From contig NZ_QTJX01000001.1 in the NCBI RefSeq assembly GCF_003382275.1, positions 1,550,001-1,614,000 of the forward strand: a stretch of DNA of 64,000 nt, in the 5' to 3' direction. Positions 17,001-24,047 of the stretch are shown piece after piece. The DNA comes from Flagellimonas nanhaiensis (GTDB taxonomy: Bacteria > Bacteroidota > Bacteroidia > Flavobacteriales > Flavobacteriaceae). The stretch's first letter is position 1. Every line of letters begins with the position of its first letter. Both the position numbers and the translations under genes were made by a program. The notes beneath the pieces were generated by a model that was given only the letters and a program-made list of their open reading frames with translations, did no database searches and was not told the DNA's origin.

Positions 17001-18417
17001 TGCCTTCTATTCCAGTAAGGAAGAGGATAGGGGTAAAAACAATCAGGATAATCAATTGACCGAAAAAGGCCGAGTTCATCATTGTACTGCCCGATTCATA
17101 GGCCAGTTCGTCCATCTCTACTTGCGTAAATACGGCCTTGGATTTTTTCAGCCGCATCTGTATATGGTGCACCATACCTTCCACAATGATGACGGCCCCG
17201 TCTACAATGATACCGAAGTCGATGGCACCAAGGCTCATCAGATTTGCCCAAACGCCGAACTGCCTCATCAATATGAATGCAAACAACAATGAAAGCGGGA
17301 TGACCGATGCCGTAATAAGGCCCCCACGAAAACTACCCAATAGCAGGACAAGTACAAAAATCACGATCAACGCGCCTTCCACGAGGTTCTTCTTTACGGT
17401 ACTGGTAGTTCGCGCTATAAGTTCACTTCGTGAAAGAAAAGGTTCTATAGTAACGCCTTCGGGAAGTGATTTTTGTATTTCAGCGATTCGCCCTTCCACA
17501 TTTTCGATGACATTGCTCGGGCTCTCGCCCTTGAGCATCAAAATCTGCCCGCCCACGCTTTCGTGCCCGTCCTGTGTAAAGGCGCCATAGCGCACCTGGT
17601 TGCCATAGCCTACTTTTTCTGCAACATCGCTTACCAGTATGGGGGTCCCGTTTTGAGTCGTGACCACGGTATTTTTTAGGTCTTCAAGACTTCTTGCGAG
17701 TCCTTCGCCCCGAATAAAATTGGCTTGATGATTTTTTTCAATATAGGCACCTCCGGTATTTGCATTATTTTTTTGAAGTGCCTCGAATACCTGGCCCATC
17801 GTGATGCCAAAGCTCTTTAGCTTATCGGGATTTAGGGCAACTTCATACTGTTTGACATACCCACCAAACGCGTTTACTTCCACTACGCCGGGCACTAGGG
17901 CCATTTGCCTTTTTACCAGCCAGTCCTGAATGGTACGAAGCTCCATAGCATCGTATTTGTCTTCGTAGCCCTCCTCGACTTTTAAGGTATATTGAAAGAT
18001 TTCTCCCAAACCTGTAGTTATGGGTGCCATAAATGGTGTACCAAAACCTTCGGGAATTTCTTCAGCAACTTCAGCTAATTTCTCCTGCACCAATTGCCGG
18101 GGCAGATAGGTACCTGCTTCATCCTTAAAGACAATGGTAACAACTGACAATCCAAAACGGGATACCGAACGCAGCTCGATAACGTCAGGAAGGTTTGCCA
18201 TTGCCAATTCTACGGGATAGGTCACGAATTGCTCAATATCTTCAGTACCTAAATTTGGGGCAACGGTAATAACCTGTACTTGGTTGTTGGTAATATCAGG
18301 TACAGAACCCAGATTTATAGTGGCCATAGACCATATTCCGGTGCCTATTAGGGCAACCATAAACAAACCGATTATAAATTTGTTGTTTATGGAAAATGAA
18401 ATGATTTTGTTAATCAT
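14008..18417 (-). CDS. CusA/CzcA-type heavy-metal RND pump fused to a TolC-like outer-membrane component
   Basis: The 1469-residue protein has a full heavy-metal RND transporter in about residues 1-1040 (opening IISFSINNKFIIGLFMVALI; GAIDFGIIVDGAVIIVEG in helix 4; the porter and docking domains; ending LTLVVVPVLYNWLE). A further hydrophobic segment (SLPMLGILLAVSGFLSSG) followed by VVAQEPDP resembles an internal signal peptide. The remaining roughly 400 residues are an outer-membrane efflux protein with two coiled-coil repeats (LTLQQAVDKAREYYPTLKQG...). Two genes of the usual three-gene pump are thus one reading frame. Such fusions occur in Bacteroidota. Substrate (Cu, Zn, Co, Cd) is not decided by sequence. 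Confidence 0.93.
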   Translation of the reverse strand: MINKIISFSINNKFIIGLFMVALIGTGIWSMATINLGSVPDITNNQVQVITVAPNLGTEDIEQFVTYPVELAMANLPDVIELRSVSRFGLSVVTIVFKDEAGTYLPRQLVQEKLAEVAEEIPEGFGTPFMAPITTGLGEIFQYTLKVEEGYEDKYDAMELRTIQDWLVKRQMALVPGVVEVNAFGGYVKQYEVALNPDKLKSFGITMGQVFEALQKNNANTGGAYIEKNHQANFIRGEGLARSLEDLKNTVVTTQNGTPILVSDVAEKVGYGNQVRYGAFTQDGHESVGGQILMLKGESPSNVIENVEGRIAEIQKSLPEGVTIEPFLSRSELIARTTSTVKKNLVEGALIVIFVLVLLLGSFRGGLITASVIPLSLLFAFILMRQFGVWANLMSLGAIDFGIIVDGAVIIVEGMVHHIQMRLKKSKAVFTQVEMDELAYESGSTMMNSAFFGQLIILIVFTPILFLTGIEGKMFRPMAFTFGFAVLGAIILCLTYVPMISALFLRPAKNPDHWFAKFEHKIEGFSDKIMATLHKGYQPLLNFALRFKAGVVLGAVALFAIAVFIFSGMGGEFIPKLDEGDIAMQALIKPGSSLTESIEASKKLQNLVNEFPEVKTMISRIGVAEIPTDPMPMDIADSYVILEKDKSKWTSADSKEELIEKIKEKISVIPGVNFVFTQPVELRFNELLTGVREDVAIKLYGEDLDILAEKANEMASIIQTVPGAGDVRAEATSGLPQMTVVYNRAKMAQYGVTIEKLNDYVSAAFAGEAASVIFEGEKRFEVVIRLAEAYRKNIDNLKNLYIDLPNGNQVPLKEVADISYKPGPMQISRDNTYRRIYVGVNVRGRDVKSMVEEIQAKLDEQLELPPGYYITYGGSFENLQRATDRLMVVVPIALVLIFILLYFALKSFSQSVMIYMAVPLAAIGGVFALWLRGMPFSISAGVGFIVLFGVAVLNGLVLINKFNDLKEEGMTNIKKRIEEATHERLRPILLTATAAIMGFVPMAVSTSGGAEVQRPLATVVIGGLITATLLTLVVVPVLYNWLESRKQRKQSDNGDTGYVKNSLPMLGILLAVSGFLSSGTVVAQEPDPVQTLTLQQAVDKAREYYPTLKQGEAFIAREKALRGTSFDLGNTQVFTGKEETGSGVPGVQTVIGVQQGNIDLLSGFSKSKFFKERVALGEKLYELSEQQLVRNVMLAYNQIQYNTAQLRFAERLDSVYTDFESAAKLRYDTGETGKLEYIAASSEYQQIQVLRQQAYDDIEIAKRQLKQYLGINDPIDIADEPFTAWAERFLDSPSENINKNPLLQFAEQNVAVSEANVEVERSQFLPKFNLTYGRQTVDDVSGFNTYQVGISIPLWFLPQKNRVKAAKADAILAESQYLEQKAMTESTLAQLVKALEKTQKSLEYYEKGALRLADEQIATAELASREGEIDYVNYITILNSAIRIKQNHLQFINQYNQQAIEIQYQLGNL

Positions 18418-18449
18418 AGAAAAAGTATTAATTCAGTTTAAACATCGCA

Positions 18450-18467
18450 ATGCAATGAGATGCAATG
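18450..18467. repeat. Two direct copies of ATGCAATG upstream of the RND pump
   Basis: ATGCAATG occurs at 18450-18457 and again at 18460-18467, so the copies are ten bases apart, about one helical turn. They lie 33-50 bases upstream of the pump start. The spacing suits binding of a dimeric regulator or two adjacent monomers. The function is inferred; an unrelated hairpin follows at 18478-18502. Confidence 0.35.
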
Positions 18468-18477
18468 CATTTAGAAT

Positions 18478-18502
18478 GTGATGCTTACGTTGAAAGCATC
18501 AC
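18478..18502. promoter_or_regulatory. Inverted repeat between the DUF6660 gene and the RND pump
   Basis: GTGATGCTT (18478-18486) and AAGCATCAC (18494-18502) form a perfect nine-base inverted repeat around a seven-base spacer. A second small dyad, GGATAG-AG-CTATCC, lies at 18507-18520. Neither is followed by a T-run in the direction of transcription, so neither is a normal terminator. An operator or leader hairpin controlling the pump operon is the more likely reading. Confidence 0.45.
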
Positions 18503-18534
18503 GATAGGATAGAGCTATCCTTAAAAAAACTGAA

Positions 18535-18843
18535 TTATACTTGAGGGGGTTGGTAAAGGGAAAGGGCAAAATCTTTGCCAAGGCTATCAAAATGGGCAAA
18601 GTTTTCTTGAGAAATCACGGATTGAAGCGGTTGAAATTCGGCTATATCAAAATCAATTGTATGCACGTGGCAACAATGGCACTGGCAGAATGGTGAACAC
18701 AGCTCACAATCTTGGTCGTGATTGCCATCATAGTCCATTACCGAAACGACCTGGGCGTCATCTTTAGCTTTGCCCGAATCGCCACAGGGCACTACATTGA
18801 GCGCCAAAAAGTAAAAGGACAATATGATTGTTAAAAATTTCAC
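18535..18843 (-). CDS. DUF6660-type Cys/His-rich exported protein
   Basis: The 102-residue protein starts at GTG (18841-18843) with a signal-like N-terminus (KFLTIILSFYFLALNVVPCG). A short acidic linker leads to a dense cysteine/histidine cluster, CELCSPFCQCHCCHVH, then a conserved FDIAEFQPL tail. I recognise this as the DUF6660 type found just upstream of CusA-type pumps in Bacteroidota. It is likely a periplasmic or membrane-linked metal-binding protein feeding or sensing for the pump; that role is inferred from the metal-ligand cluster and position. It is the first gene of the efflux operon. Confidence 0.78.
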   Translation of the reverse strand: MKFLTIILSFYFLALNVVPCGDSGKAKDDAQVVSVMDYDGNHDQDCELCSPFCQCHCCHVHTIDFDIAEFQPLQSVISQENFAHFDSLGKDFALSLYQPPQV

Positions 18844-19019
18844 GGTACAAAAATATAAAAAAATCGATGCAACGCCTATGCAAAAACTGGAAAGACTGAA
18901 GAATTGGTAGTCTACGCTTTTGCGTCAAAACTTAAGAAATAACCTTTTTACCAATTCCAACTACCATACGGATTCATCATTTTTCAATTCAGGATAAAGG
19001 GTATTGAGCAATGGTCTTC

Positions 19020-19313
19020 TCAATTGGAAAAGTCCAATCCTTTTCCCATATCCTTATTATTCTTGTTTGATTGAACACTGGCAATATTTTGTGGTTTTAC
19101 ATTTGATTCCTGATGTTGGACATTTCCTTTATGTAGATTTTTATTTAGTTCGTTACTGTATTGCATCATTCCTGCTTGCACAGCATTCATGTGATCGTCG
19201 GTCGGCACGACACTTTTGAACATCGGAGTTTTTAGATTCAACTCTTTCGCCAATTCATATCCAAGATTGAATGCCTTTTTATACTCCTCATCAATTTTTA
19301 TATTTTCTTCCAT
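19020..19313 (-). CDS. Unrecognised 97-residue protein in the integrase operon
   Basis: The protein is hydrophilic, with an acidic helical start (EENIKIDEEYKKAFNLGYEL), a short central LKTPMFKSVVPTDDHMNAVQ segment and an Asn/Gln/Lys-rich, probably disordered C-terminal half (NVQHQESNVKPQNIASVQSN). I do not recognise a family. Its ATG is two bases from the stop codon of the excisionase-like gene, so the two are probably co-translated. Orphan genes in this position of Bacteroidota integrative elements often serve element maintenance or excision, which is only a contextual guess here. Confidence 0.55.
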   Translation of the reverse strand: MEENIKIDEEYKKAFNLGYELAKELNLKTPMFKSVVPTDDHMNAVQAGMMQYSNELNKNLHKGNVQHQESNVKPQNIASVQSNKNNKDMGKGLDFSN

Positions 19314-19315
19314 GG

Positions 19316-19585
19316 CTAAAAAGTTTCACGAACGTGTGCCTCGATATATTCATTAATAGAATCCCGATCGTACAGAATTACTTTCTTTTGAGGTTGGGAA
19401 AACCTGATTTTACCCTCGTCCCGCAGTTTTTGCAAAGTGGTGGTGGATTTTATTTTGAGATGAAACATTGCTTCCTCGCCGTCAATCCATTTTTCTGGCT
19501 TATCAGCTCTTTTTTGCTCTAAATATTCCACTACCTTGTCAAACAAGGCATAGAAAGCTTCTTCTTGTAGGCAAACTACTTGCAT
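19316..19585 (-). CDS. Excisionase-like helix-turn-helix protein
   Basis: The 89-residue protein has a helical start (QVVCLQEEAFYALFDKVVEY) and a MerR/excisionase-type helix-turn-helix: EKWIDGEEAMFHLKIKSTTT, then LQKLRDEGKIRFSQPQKKVI and LYDRDSINEYIE. The last part is the wing followed by a terminal helix, as in HTH_17 proteins. Its place directly downstream of the integrase gene fits a recombination directionality factor. A frame extension to 19594 would start at TTG; ATG at 19583-19585 is preferred. Confidence 0.75.
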   Translation of the reverse strand: MQVVCLQEEAFYALFDKVVEYLEQKRADKPEKWIDGEEAMFHLKIKSTTTLQKLRDEGKIRFSQPQKKVILYDRDSINEYIEAHVRETF

Positions 19586-19673
19586 CGAATACAATTATAG
19601 AAAAGTACAAGGTACCCTAATAATCCAATTGTATTCAAATCTTTCGACAAAATACCCGAACTACTGGATGTTC

Positions 19674-20885
19674 TTAAAAGTTTACTACCTTTTCTAAGGC
19701 ATCATCGGTTTCTTTGTGCATGAAATTCGATTGATAGTTAACCGTTGTTGTAATCGAAGAATGACGATACAGTTTTTGAAGCATTTGAATAGGTATTTTA
19801 TCGCCAGAAATGTTTCCAAAGCTATGACGGGCTATATGCATAGATAGTTTTTTCTCAATACCCAGTTTTTCTCCAACGATTTGCAATCGCCGGTTTAAAT
19901 TTCGGGTTACGGTTTTAACCCTAGTTGCTACTCTTTTGTCATCTTTCAAATTGGTGCCTTTTAAAAAAGGAAAAACCAAATCATCCTTCCCCCTCTTTTG
20001 AGCCTCAAAATACTTAAGAATTTCTTTGGTCTTATCGGGAACGACCAATGAGACAAGTTTCCTGTTCTTCCCCATACGATAATATAAGCGATTATCTTTA
20101 AAGTCGGACCATTTTAGTTTTATGACATCAGCAACCCGAACACCCGCAAAGTAAAAGCTCGTTAGCCATACGTACACCGCATGAAGCTGTGCTTTTGTCA
20201 AATTGTCTGCGGTTTCAAGTAATTGAACCTCTTCCTTGTTCAATCCGATTTTTTCGCTTTCAGGAAACTTAATCTGTATTTTACCTTTTCCAAATGGGTA
20301 GTTCCTATCATCAACATGATATTCCTTTCGGGCAAAATTATAAATGGTGCGGATAAGCATTAAATAGTTTATCGCCGTTCTTGGAGCGACTTTTCGTTCA
20401 TAAAGAAGATATGCCTCGAACCTTTTCAATAAGGTGACGTCCAAATCGGTAAAGGAAAGCTCTTTTCGCCCTAAATAAGTTTTAAAAATCTCCAACCTCT
20501 TTTCTTGATTGTATTGTTGATTGAACTTTTTTCTTTTTAGGAGATTCGCCAAAAAAACCTCACTTACTTTGAAAAAATCATATTTATCCTCTCCCACAAT
20601 CTTTTTAGTGATTGTAGCTACAGATTGCTTTTTTTCGCTTGATTCAATTTCCAAAGCCATGTCATGCGCTTCAGTAATCTTTTTCAAAAGCATGTTATTA
20701 AGGCGTGAAGAATTAGGATGACTTTTTTTAGCCAACCCCTTTGTTTGGTCCCAATCCTTTTCAAGAATGTACTCACCTGTAAAAAGGAACTTGGACTTTC
20801 TATCTTTTGTTATTCGTAGGGCAATTGGGAAAGTCCCGTCCTTCTTCTGATAATTCTTGCGTAATACTATCTTTACAGTCGCCAT
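19674..20885 (-). CDS. Tyrosine recombinase (site-specific integrase)
   Basis: The 403-residue protein has an N-terminal arm-binding domain (ATVKIVLRKNYQKKDGTFPI), a SAM-like core-binding domain (about 105-200) and a C-terminal catalytic domain. Catalytic residues are visible: arginine in FAGVRVADVIKLKW, the HIARHSF box (H-x2-R), the histidine in YRHSSITTTVNY and the final tyrosine nucleophile there. This is the Bacteroidota integrative-element type. It starts 165 bases left of the tRNA fragment at 21050, so the element it serves extends to the left. Tandem repeats at 20920-20941 sit in its promoter region. Confidence 0.92.
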   Translation of the reverse strand: MATVKIVLRKNYQKKDGTFPIALRITKDRKSKFLFTGEYILEKDWDQTKGLAKKSHPNSSRLNNMLLKKITEAHDMALEIESSEKKQSVATITKKIVGEDKYDFFKVSEVFLANLLKRKKFNQQYNQEKRLEIFKTYLGRKELSFTDLDVTLLKRFEAYLLYERKVAPRTAINYLMLIRTIYNFARKEYHVDDRNYPFGKGKIQIKFPESEKIGLNKEEVQLLETADNLTKAQLHAVYVWLTSFYFAGVRVADVIKLKWSDFKDNRLYYRMGKNRKLVSLVVPDKTKEILKYFEAQKRGKDDLVFPFLKGTNLKDDKRVATRVKTVTRNLNRRLQIVGEKLGIEKKLSMHIARHSFGNISGDKIPIQMLQKLYRHSSITTTVNYQSNFMHKETDDALEKVVNF

Positions 20886-20919
20886 AGTGTTATTTTTTGC
20901 CTTATAAAGATACGAAATC

Positions 20920-20941
20920 TATGTACAACATATGTACAACA
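20920..20941. repeat. Perfect tandem 11-base repeat upstream of the integrase gene
   Basis: TATGTACAACA occurs twice in direct tandem (20920-20930 and 20931-20941), 35 bases upstream of the integrase start and about 110 bases from the tRNA fragment. Each copy contains the palindromic core GTAC. Position and periodicity fit arm-type integrase sites or a site for the excisionase-like protein, acting in both excision and integrase autoregulation. This is inference from location. Confidence 0.5.
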
Positions 20942-21049
20942 AATCATGTTTTAATATGAATTTTTATGGCTTTGAATAAAAATTGAACATCCTTAAATAT
21001 CTTATAAACAATTGATTATCAAATCAAATAAGCCCAAATGGATTCAAAA

Positions 21050-21100
21050 GACTCAGGATTCATAACCCTGAGGTCGGGAGTTCAAGTCTCCCTCTCGCTA
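21050..21100 (+). other. tRNA-Met(CAT) 3' fragment: attachment site of the integrative element
   Basis: The sequence carries an anticodon arm with loop TTCATAA, a variable region, a canonical T arm (GGGAG-TTCAAGT-CTCCC) and a 3' acceptor strand TCTCGCT plus discriminator A. No D arm or matching 5' acceptor strand (AGCGAGA) precedes it; instead there is AT-rich integrase promoter DNA. It is therefore the displaced 3' part of a tRNA gene, as left by integration into a tRNA 3' end. The intact tRNA should be at the other end of the element. The original tRNA terminator follows at 21109-21140. Confidence 0.82.
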
Positions 21101-21108
21101 CAAAAAAC

Positions 21109-21140
21109 GGGCTCTCAAGAAATTGGGGGCCTTTTTATTT
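21109..21140 (+). terminator. Rho-independent terminator downstream of the tRNA fragment
   Basis: GGCTCTCAA (21110-21118), a GAAA tetraloop (21119-21122) and TTGGGGGCC (21123-21131) form a nine-pair stem with two G-U pairs, followed by TTTTTATTTT. This is a strong terminator with a GNRA loop. It lies just after the tRNA fragment and presumably belonged to the original tRNA gene, marking the chromosomal side of the junction. Confidence 0.82.
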
Positions 21141-21260
21141 TCCCTGGTACAAGTTTGATTATACTTATTAAACAATGTTATATAAGTTTCAAAGACAGCA
21201 AGGCCCTCAATGTAACAAATCAATAGTTTTCTAGTCATATAGGAAAAAATCAACCCCCTG

Positions 21261-22127
21261 TTGAAAAACCAATACATAAGAACTATTTCAGGAAAACCTT
21301 TAACCAATTCCAAAAACCTCGTTGGTGAAGTGGTTGTATCCCGAATCAATGACTTTTATGCTTCTAGTTCAAAGGCTCTTTTTTCAGTAAAATTAGTATT
21401 AAACGGAACAGAGAAATATCGCCTTAATGGAAACACATTTAACATTGACGAAAATTCTTTTATGGTCGTCAATCCCAAATCTGAAATAGAAGTAAACGTC
21501 GATCAACAGCTCGCGGATGGTATTTGTCTTTTTCCTTCAGATGAACTGGTGAAAGATGTCTTCAGAACTAGAACGAGCTTAGAAGTTGAACTTCTCGACA
21601 ACCCTTTTGAATACTCTGACCTACCAATTTTTACAGAGAAAAAGCATGGTTTTGAAGATAACCTTACCGGAAAGTTTTTAGAAAGCCAAATTAATCATAT
21701 CTACCATAGCTTTGGAAAAAACACGGATTTCGACATACATCAATTTTATTTGTCCTTATCGGAATGTTTAATTAAAGATCAAGTTAAAATTGAACAACTT
21801 TTAAGAGCTCTAAACTCCTCTAAAAAGTCCACAAAGGAAGAATTGTACAGAAGGGTAGATAATGCAAAAAAGTATATTGAAGATAACTACACCAGAAAGA
21901 TAAGTCTGGATGAACTAGCTCAAAACACTTACTTGTCAAAATATCATTTTACAAGAAGTTTCAAATCAATTTATCAAATATCTCCAATCCAATACCTGTT
22001 AATGTTACGTTTAAGCAAAGCCAAAGAACTTTTACAAAAAGATTTTAGCTATACTGAAGTAACGCGAATGGTTGGTTTTTCAGATGTTAAGAACTTGAGA
22101 AGAGCTGTTAAAAGGAATTCAAAATGA
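21261..22127 (+). CDS. AraC-family transcriptional regulator
   Basis: The 288-residue protein has an N-terminal beta-rich effector-type domain (about 1-170) and a C-terminal AraC DNA-binding domain: AKKYIEDNYTRKISLDELAQ, then YLSKYHFTRSFKSIYQISPI and QYLLMLRLSKAKELL, with a second HTH FSYTEVTRMVGFSDVKNLRR. The only plausible start is TTG at 21261, since no ATG lies upstream before a TAG stop and the next ATG is well inside the domain. It is the first gene on the chromosomal side of the element junction and is convergent with the lipoprotein gene at 22144. Confidence 0.85.
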   Translation: MKNQYIRTISGKPLTNSKNLVGEVVVSRINDFYASSSKALFSVKLVLNGTEKYRLNGNTFNIDENSFMVVNPKSEIEVNVDQQLADGICLFPSDELVKDVFRTRTSLEVELLDNPFEYSDLPIFTEKKHGFEDNLTGKFLESQINHIYHSFGKNTDFDIHQFYLSLSECLIKDQVKIEQLLRALNSSKKSTKEELYRRVDNAKKYIEDNYTRKISLDELAQNTYLSKYHFTRSFKSIYQISPIQYLLMLRLSKAKELLQKDFSYTEVTRMVGFSDVKNLRRAVKRNSK

Positions 22128-22143
22128 GTGGTATCCCGTACCT

Positions 22144-22887
22144 TCAATAATTTGTATACCACTTATAATTCTGATTTACATCATAAATTCTTTTATCAAA
22201 TTCTTCGATGGTTTTGATATCAAAATAGAATTCCTCCAATCGCTTTTTTCCAGCCACAAAAAAGGTTACTTTTTGTTCCACCCAACCTTTATCTAGAGGT
22301 TTGAAATCTTCATAAACGACATCTACCTTTTGATTATTATCGGTTTTGTAAATCCTCCTCATGCAGTAAAAATTCTCTGCATGAATCCAAAACTGATTAT
22401 CCTCCCCACCTACAACATAGGCAGGTTCCCCTTTAAAAACATCCTTGCGAAATGCAGATACATCATAGTTGTATTTCTTCAATTTTGCCAAAGTTTCTTC
22501 CAAAGAAATGAAATACAATCCGCCTTTAAAAAGCAAATGGGTTGCAGGTTTATTTGTGGTTCTAACCAACGTATCGTTCCTGAAGTTATATGTTGAATCG
22601 TTTTTAAAAATGGTATAAATACCTTGTGAAACATCTCGATCTATCCTAAAGTTGTAGGGATACCCAACAGATTCATACCAGACCGTAGAGTCTATCTTTT
22701 TACCTTCTTCATTGAAACGTATAGTGTGCTGTTTGAAACGGAAATTCTCAAACCATTTGCCGGCATTTTTGGTCTTCATCACACTAAGAAGATCCTCGGT
22801 AGATGCAACATCCTTTTTAGATTGACATCCTATAAATACCATCAAACAACAAACAGTAATTAATCTTAAAGTAATGTGTTTTATCAT
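22144..22887 (-). CDS. Unrecognised lipoprotein, 247 residues
   Basis: The protein has a lipoprotein signal (ITVCCLMVFIGC, Cys about 21). The mature part is beta-rich with repeated short strands (HTIRFNEEGKKIDSTVWYES, YPYNFRID, GIYTIFKNDSTYNF, AYVVGGEDNQFWIHAENFY). This pattern, with a central substrate-like W/F cleft and a strand order resembling LolA/LppX-type half-barrels, suggests lipid or small-molecule binding, but the family is not certain. It shares strand and AT-rich composition with the next two genes and lies 35 bases downstream of the epimerase gene. Confidence 0.55.
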   Translation of the reverse strand: MIKHITLRLITVCCLMVFIGCQSKKDVASTEDLLSVMKTKNAGKWFENFRFKQHTIRFNEEGKKIDSTVWYESVGYPYNFRIDRDVSQGIYTIFKNDSTYNFRNDTLVRTTNKPATHLLFKGGLYFISLEETLAKLKKYNYDVSAFRKDVFKGEPAYVVGGEDNQFWIHAENFYCMRRIYKTDNNQKVDVVYEDFKPLDKGWVEQKVTFFVAGKKRLEEFYFDIKTIEEFDKRIYDVNQNYKWYTNY

Positions 22888-22922
22888 TATGTTCTAATTA
22901 TTTCTATTTGTGCTATAGCATA

Positions 22923-24032
22923 TTACAAGGTTTTCTTCCACAAAGCAATGATTTCTTCTGTTTTTTGTTGAGAGATGGTTCCATGATGTCCAAACACAAA
23001 ATCATCCTTAGGATTTCTATGCCTATAACCATCAACTTGATCTTTGAACAATTTTTCCAATGAACGAATTTTTAATCCATTTTGTATGGCTTTTGTAACA
23101 TCAATATGATAGAAACCATAAGGGTTTGGTCTCCATCTTGGTAAGTCCCTGTAAGGTAAAATGTCATGTTTGGCCAAGAAATCTTTTGGAATATGATACA
23201 GCTCTTTTGGTTGCCCAAACACTTCTGTCAAGGTTTTGACATAATGCTCAAAAGTTATGGTAGGATCTGCTACGTTAAATGCTCCATAGATCTTATTGTT
23301 GGATGTATGCACAATAAAGTCTGTATAAGACTCAACATCCGTGGTTTGAGTATCATGATTTTCATCTAATGGTACAAATAACCTATCTCCTCTATAAAAT
23401 TTTACAGGCCAATATGGTTCATCAATTGGGTCTGGAATTCTAAACCCTCGCATTCCATGAGAACGATGAAGCGTATAATTGACGCCAGAACTCATGATGT
23501 ATCTTTCCGAAAAGCATTTTCTATAGATATACGGCAACTCTGTATCGTACTTAATTTCTTTGTCTGGCAACTCCCTTAGTGTTGTTTCTTCAGTGATAGC
23601 TTTATCCCATTTTCCACCATAAGCAACAATACTTGATGTATAGTGGTAGTGATCAATACTGCTGGAAAACATCGCTAAAAAGTCTTTTACAGCTAGAGGA
23701 TTTTTGCTCCAAGTATCTACAACAACATCCCACTGATGAGCTTGAATTTGAGAAGCAACCTTCTTTAAATCGGATAAATCTTCTTTTTCTCTATCACAAA
23801 TAATGATAGGCAACTCAGTAAATAGATGTGGGTTCGTTTTTCCCCTGTTCAGTAAAGTTACCTCATATCCCGCCTCTAAAAATTTTGTAACAATTGTGGG
23901 GCCTAAAAAACCTCTTCCTCCTAAGATTAAAGCTTTCTTTTTTTCCTTATTGCCAGCACAGGCAATCGGGCCAAGAGCTAGCAAAGCCGTTGTCGATACA
24001 ACTGCTGATTTTAAAAATGTTCTTTTATCCAT
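22923..24032 (-). CDS. Exported NAD-dependent epimerase/dehydratase (extended SDR) family protein
   Basis: The 369-residue protein has an N-terminal export signal (KRTFLKSAVVSTTALLALGP, ending at a lipobox-like IACAG) that lacks a full twin arginine but resembles Tat-type starts. It then has a Rossmann fold with KALILGGRGFLGPTIVTKFL and a Y-x3-K-like YIYRKCFSERYI around residue 170. An exported SDR is unusual because the cofactor must be bound before export. The substrate is unknown; sugar or isoflavone-reductase-like chemistry is possible. It is cotranscribed with the NTF2-like gene, 15 bases upstream. Confidence 0.75.
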   Translation of the reverse strand: MDKRTFLKSAVVSTTALLALGPIACAGNKEKKKALILGGRGFLGPTIVTKFLEAGYEVTLLNRGKTNPHLFTELPIIICDREKEDLSDLKKVASQIQAHQWDVVVDTWSKNPLAVKDFLAMFSSSIDHYHYTSSIVAYGGKWDKAITEETTLRELPDKEIKYDTELPYIYRKCFSERYIMSSGVNYTLHRSHGMRGFRIPDPIDEPYWPVKFYRGDRLFVPLDENHDTQTTDVESYTDFIVHTSNNKIYGAFNVADPTITFEHYVKTLTEVFGQPKELYHIPKDFLAKHDILPYRDLPRWRPNPYGFYHIDVTKAIQNGLKIRSLEKLFKDQVDGYRHRNPKDDFVFGHHGTISQQKTEEIIALWKKTL

Positions 24033-24047
24033 CCTTCATTGTCATTT

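Larger units (their letters stand above)
1..21100. mobile_element. Right-hand part of a tRNA-Met-integrated element carrying metal-homeostasis genes (left end outside window)
   Basis: A tyrosine recombinase gene, an excisionase-like gene and an orphan gene lie just left of a partial tRNA-Met(CAT) 3' end at 21050-21100. This is the usual layout of an integrative element inserted at a tRNA 3' end, so the element is inferred to extend left from about 21100. Every gene from 1 to 20885 is on the minus strand. The cargo is almost all metal transport, metal-responsive regulation and small accessory proteins, and includes two gene relics at 2495-2625 and 7191-7325. No conjugation genes are visible, so it may be a larger conjugative element cut by the window or a mobilisable island. 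The left boundary and the intact tRNA are not seen. Confidence 0.65.

Noticed and set aside
18507-18520. GGATAG/CTATCC dyad as a terminator of the DUF6660 gene
   Set aside because: In the direction of transcription the T-run comes before, not after, the stem.
21050-21100. Complete tRNA-Met gene
   Set aside because: The anticodon arm, T arm and 3' acceptor strand are present, but no D arm or 5' acceptor strand precedes them.
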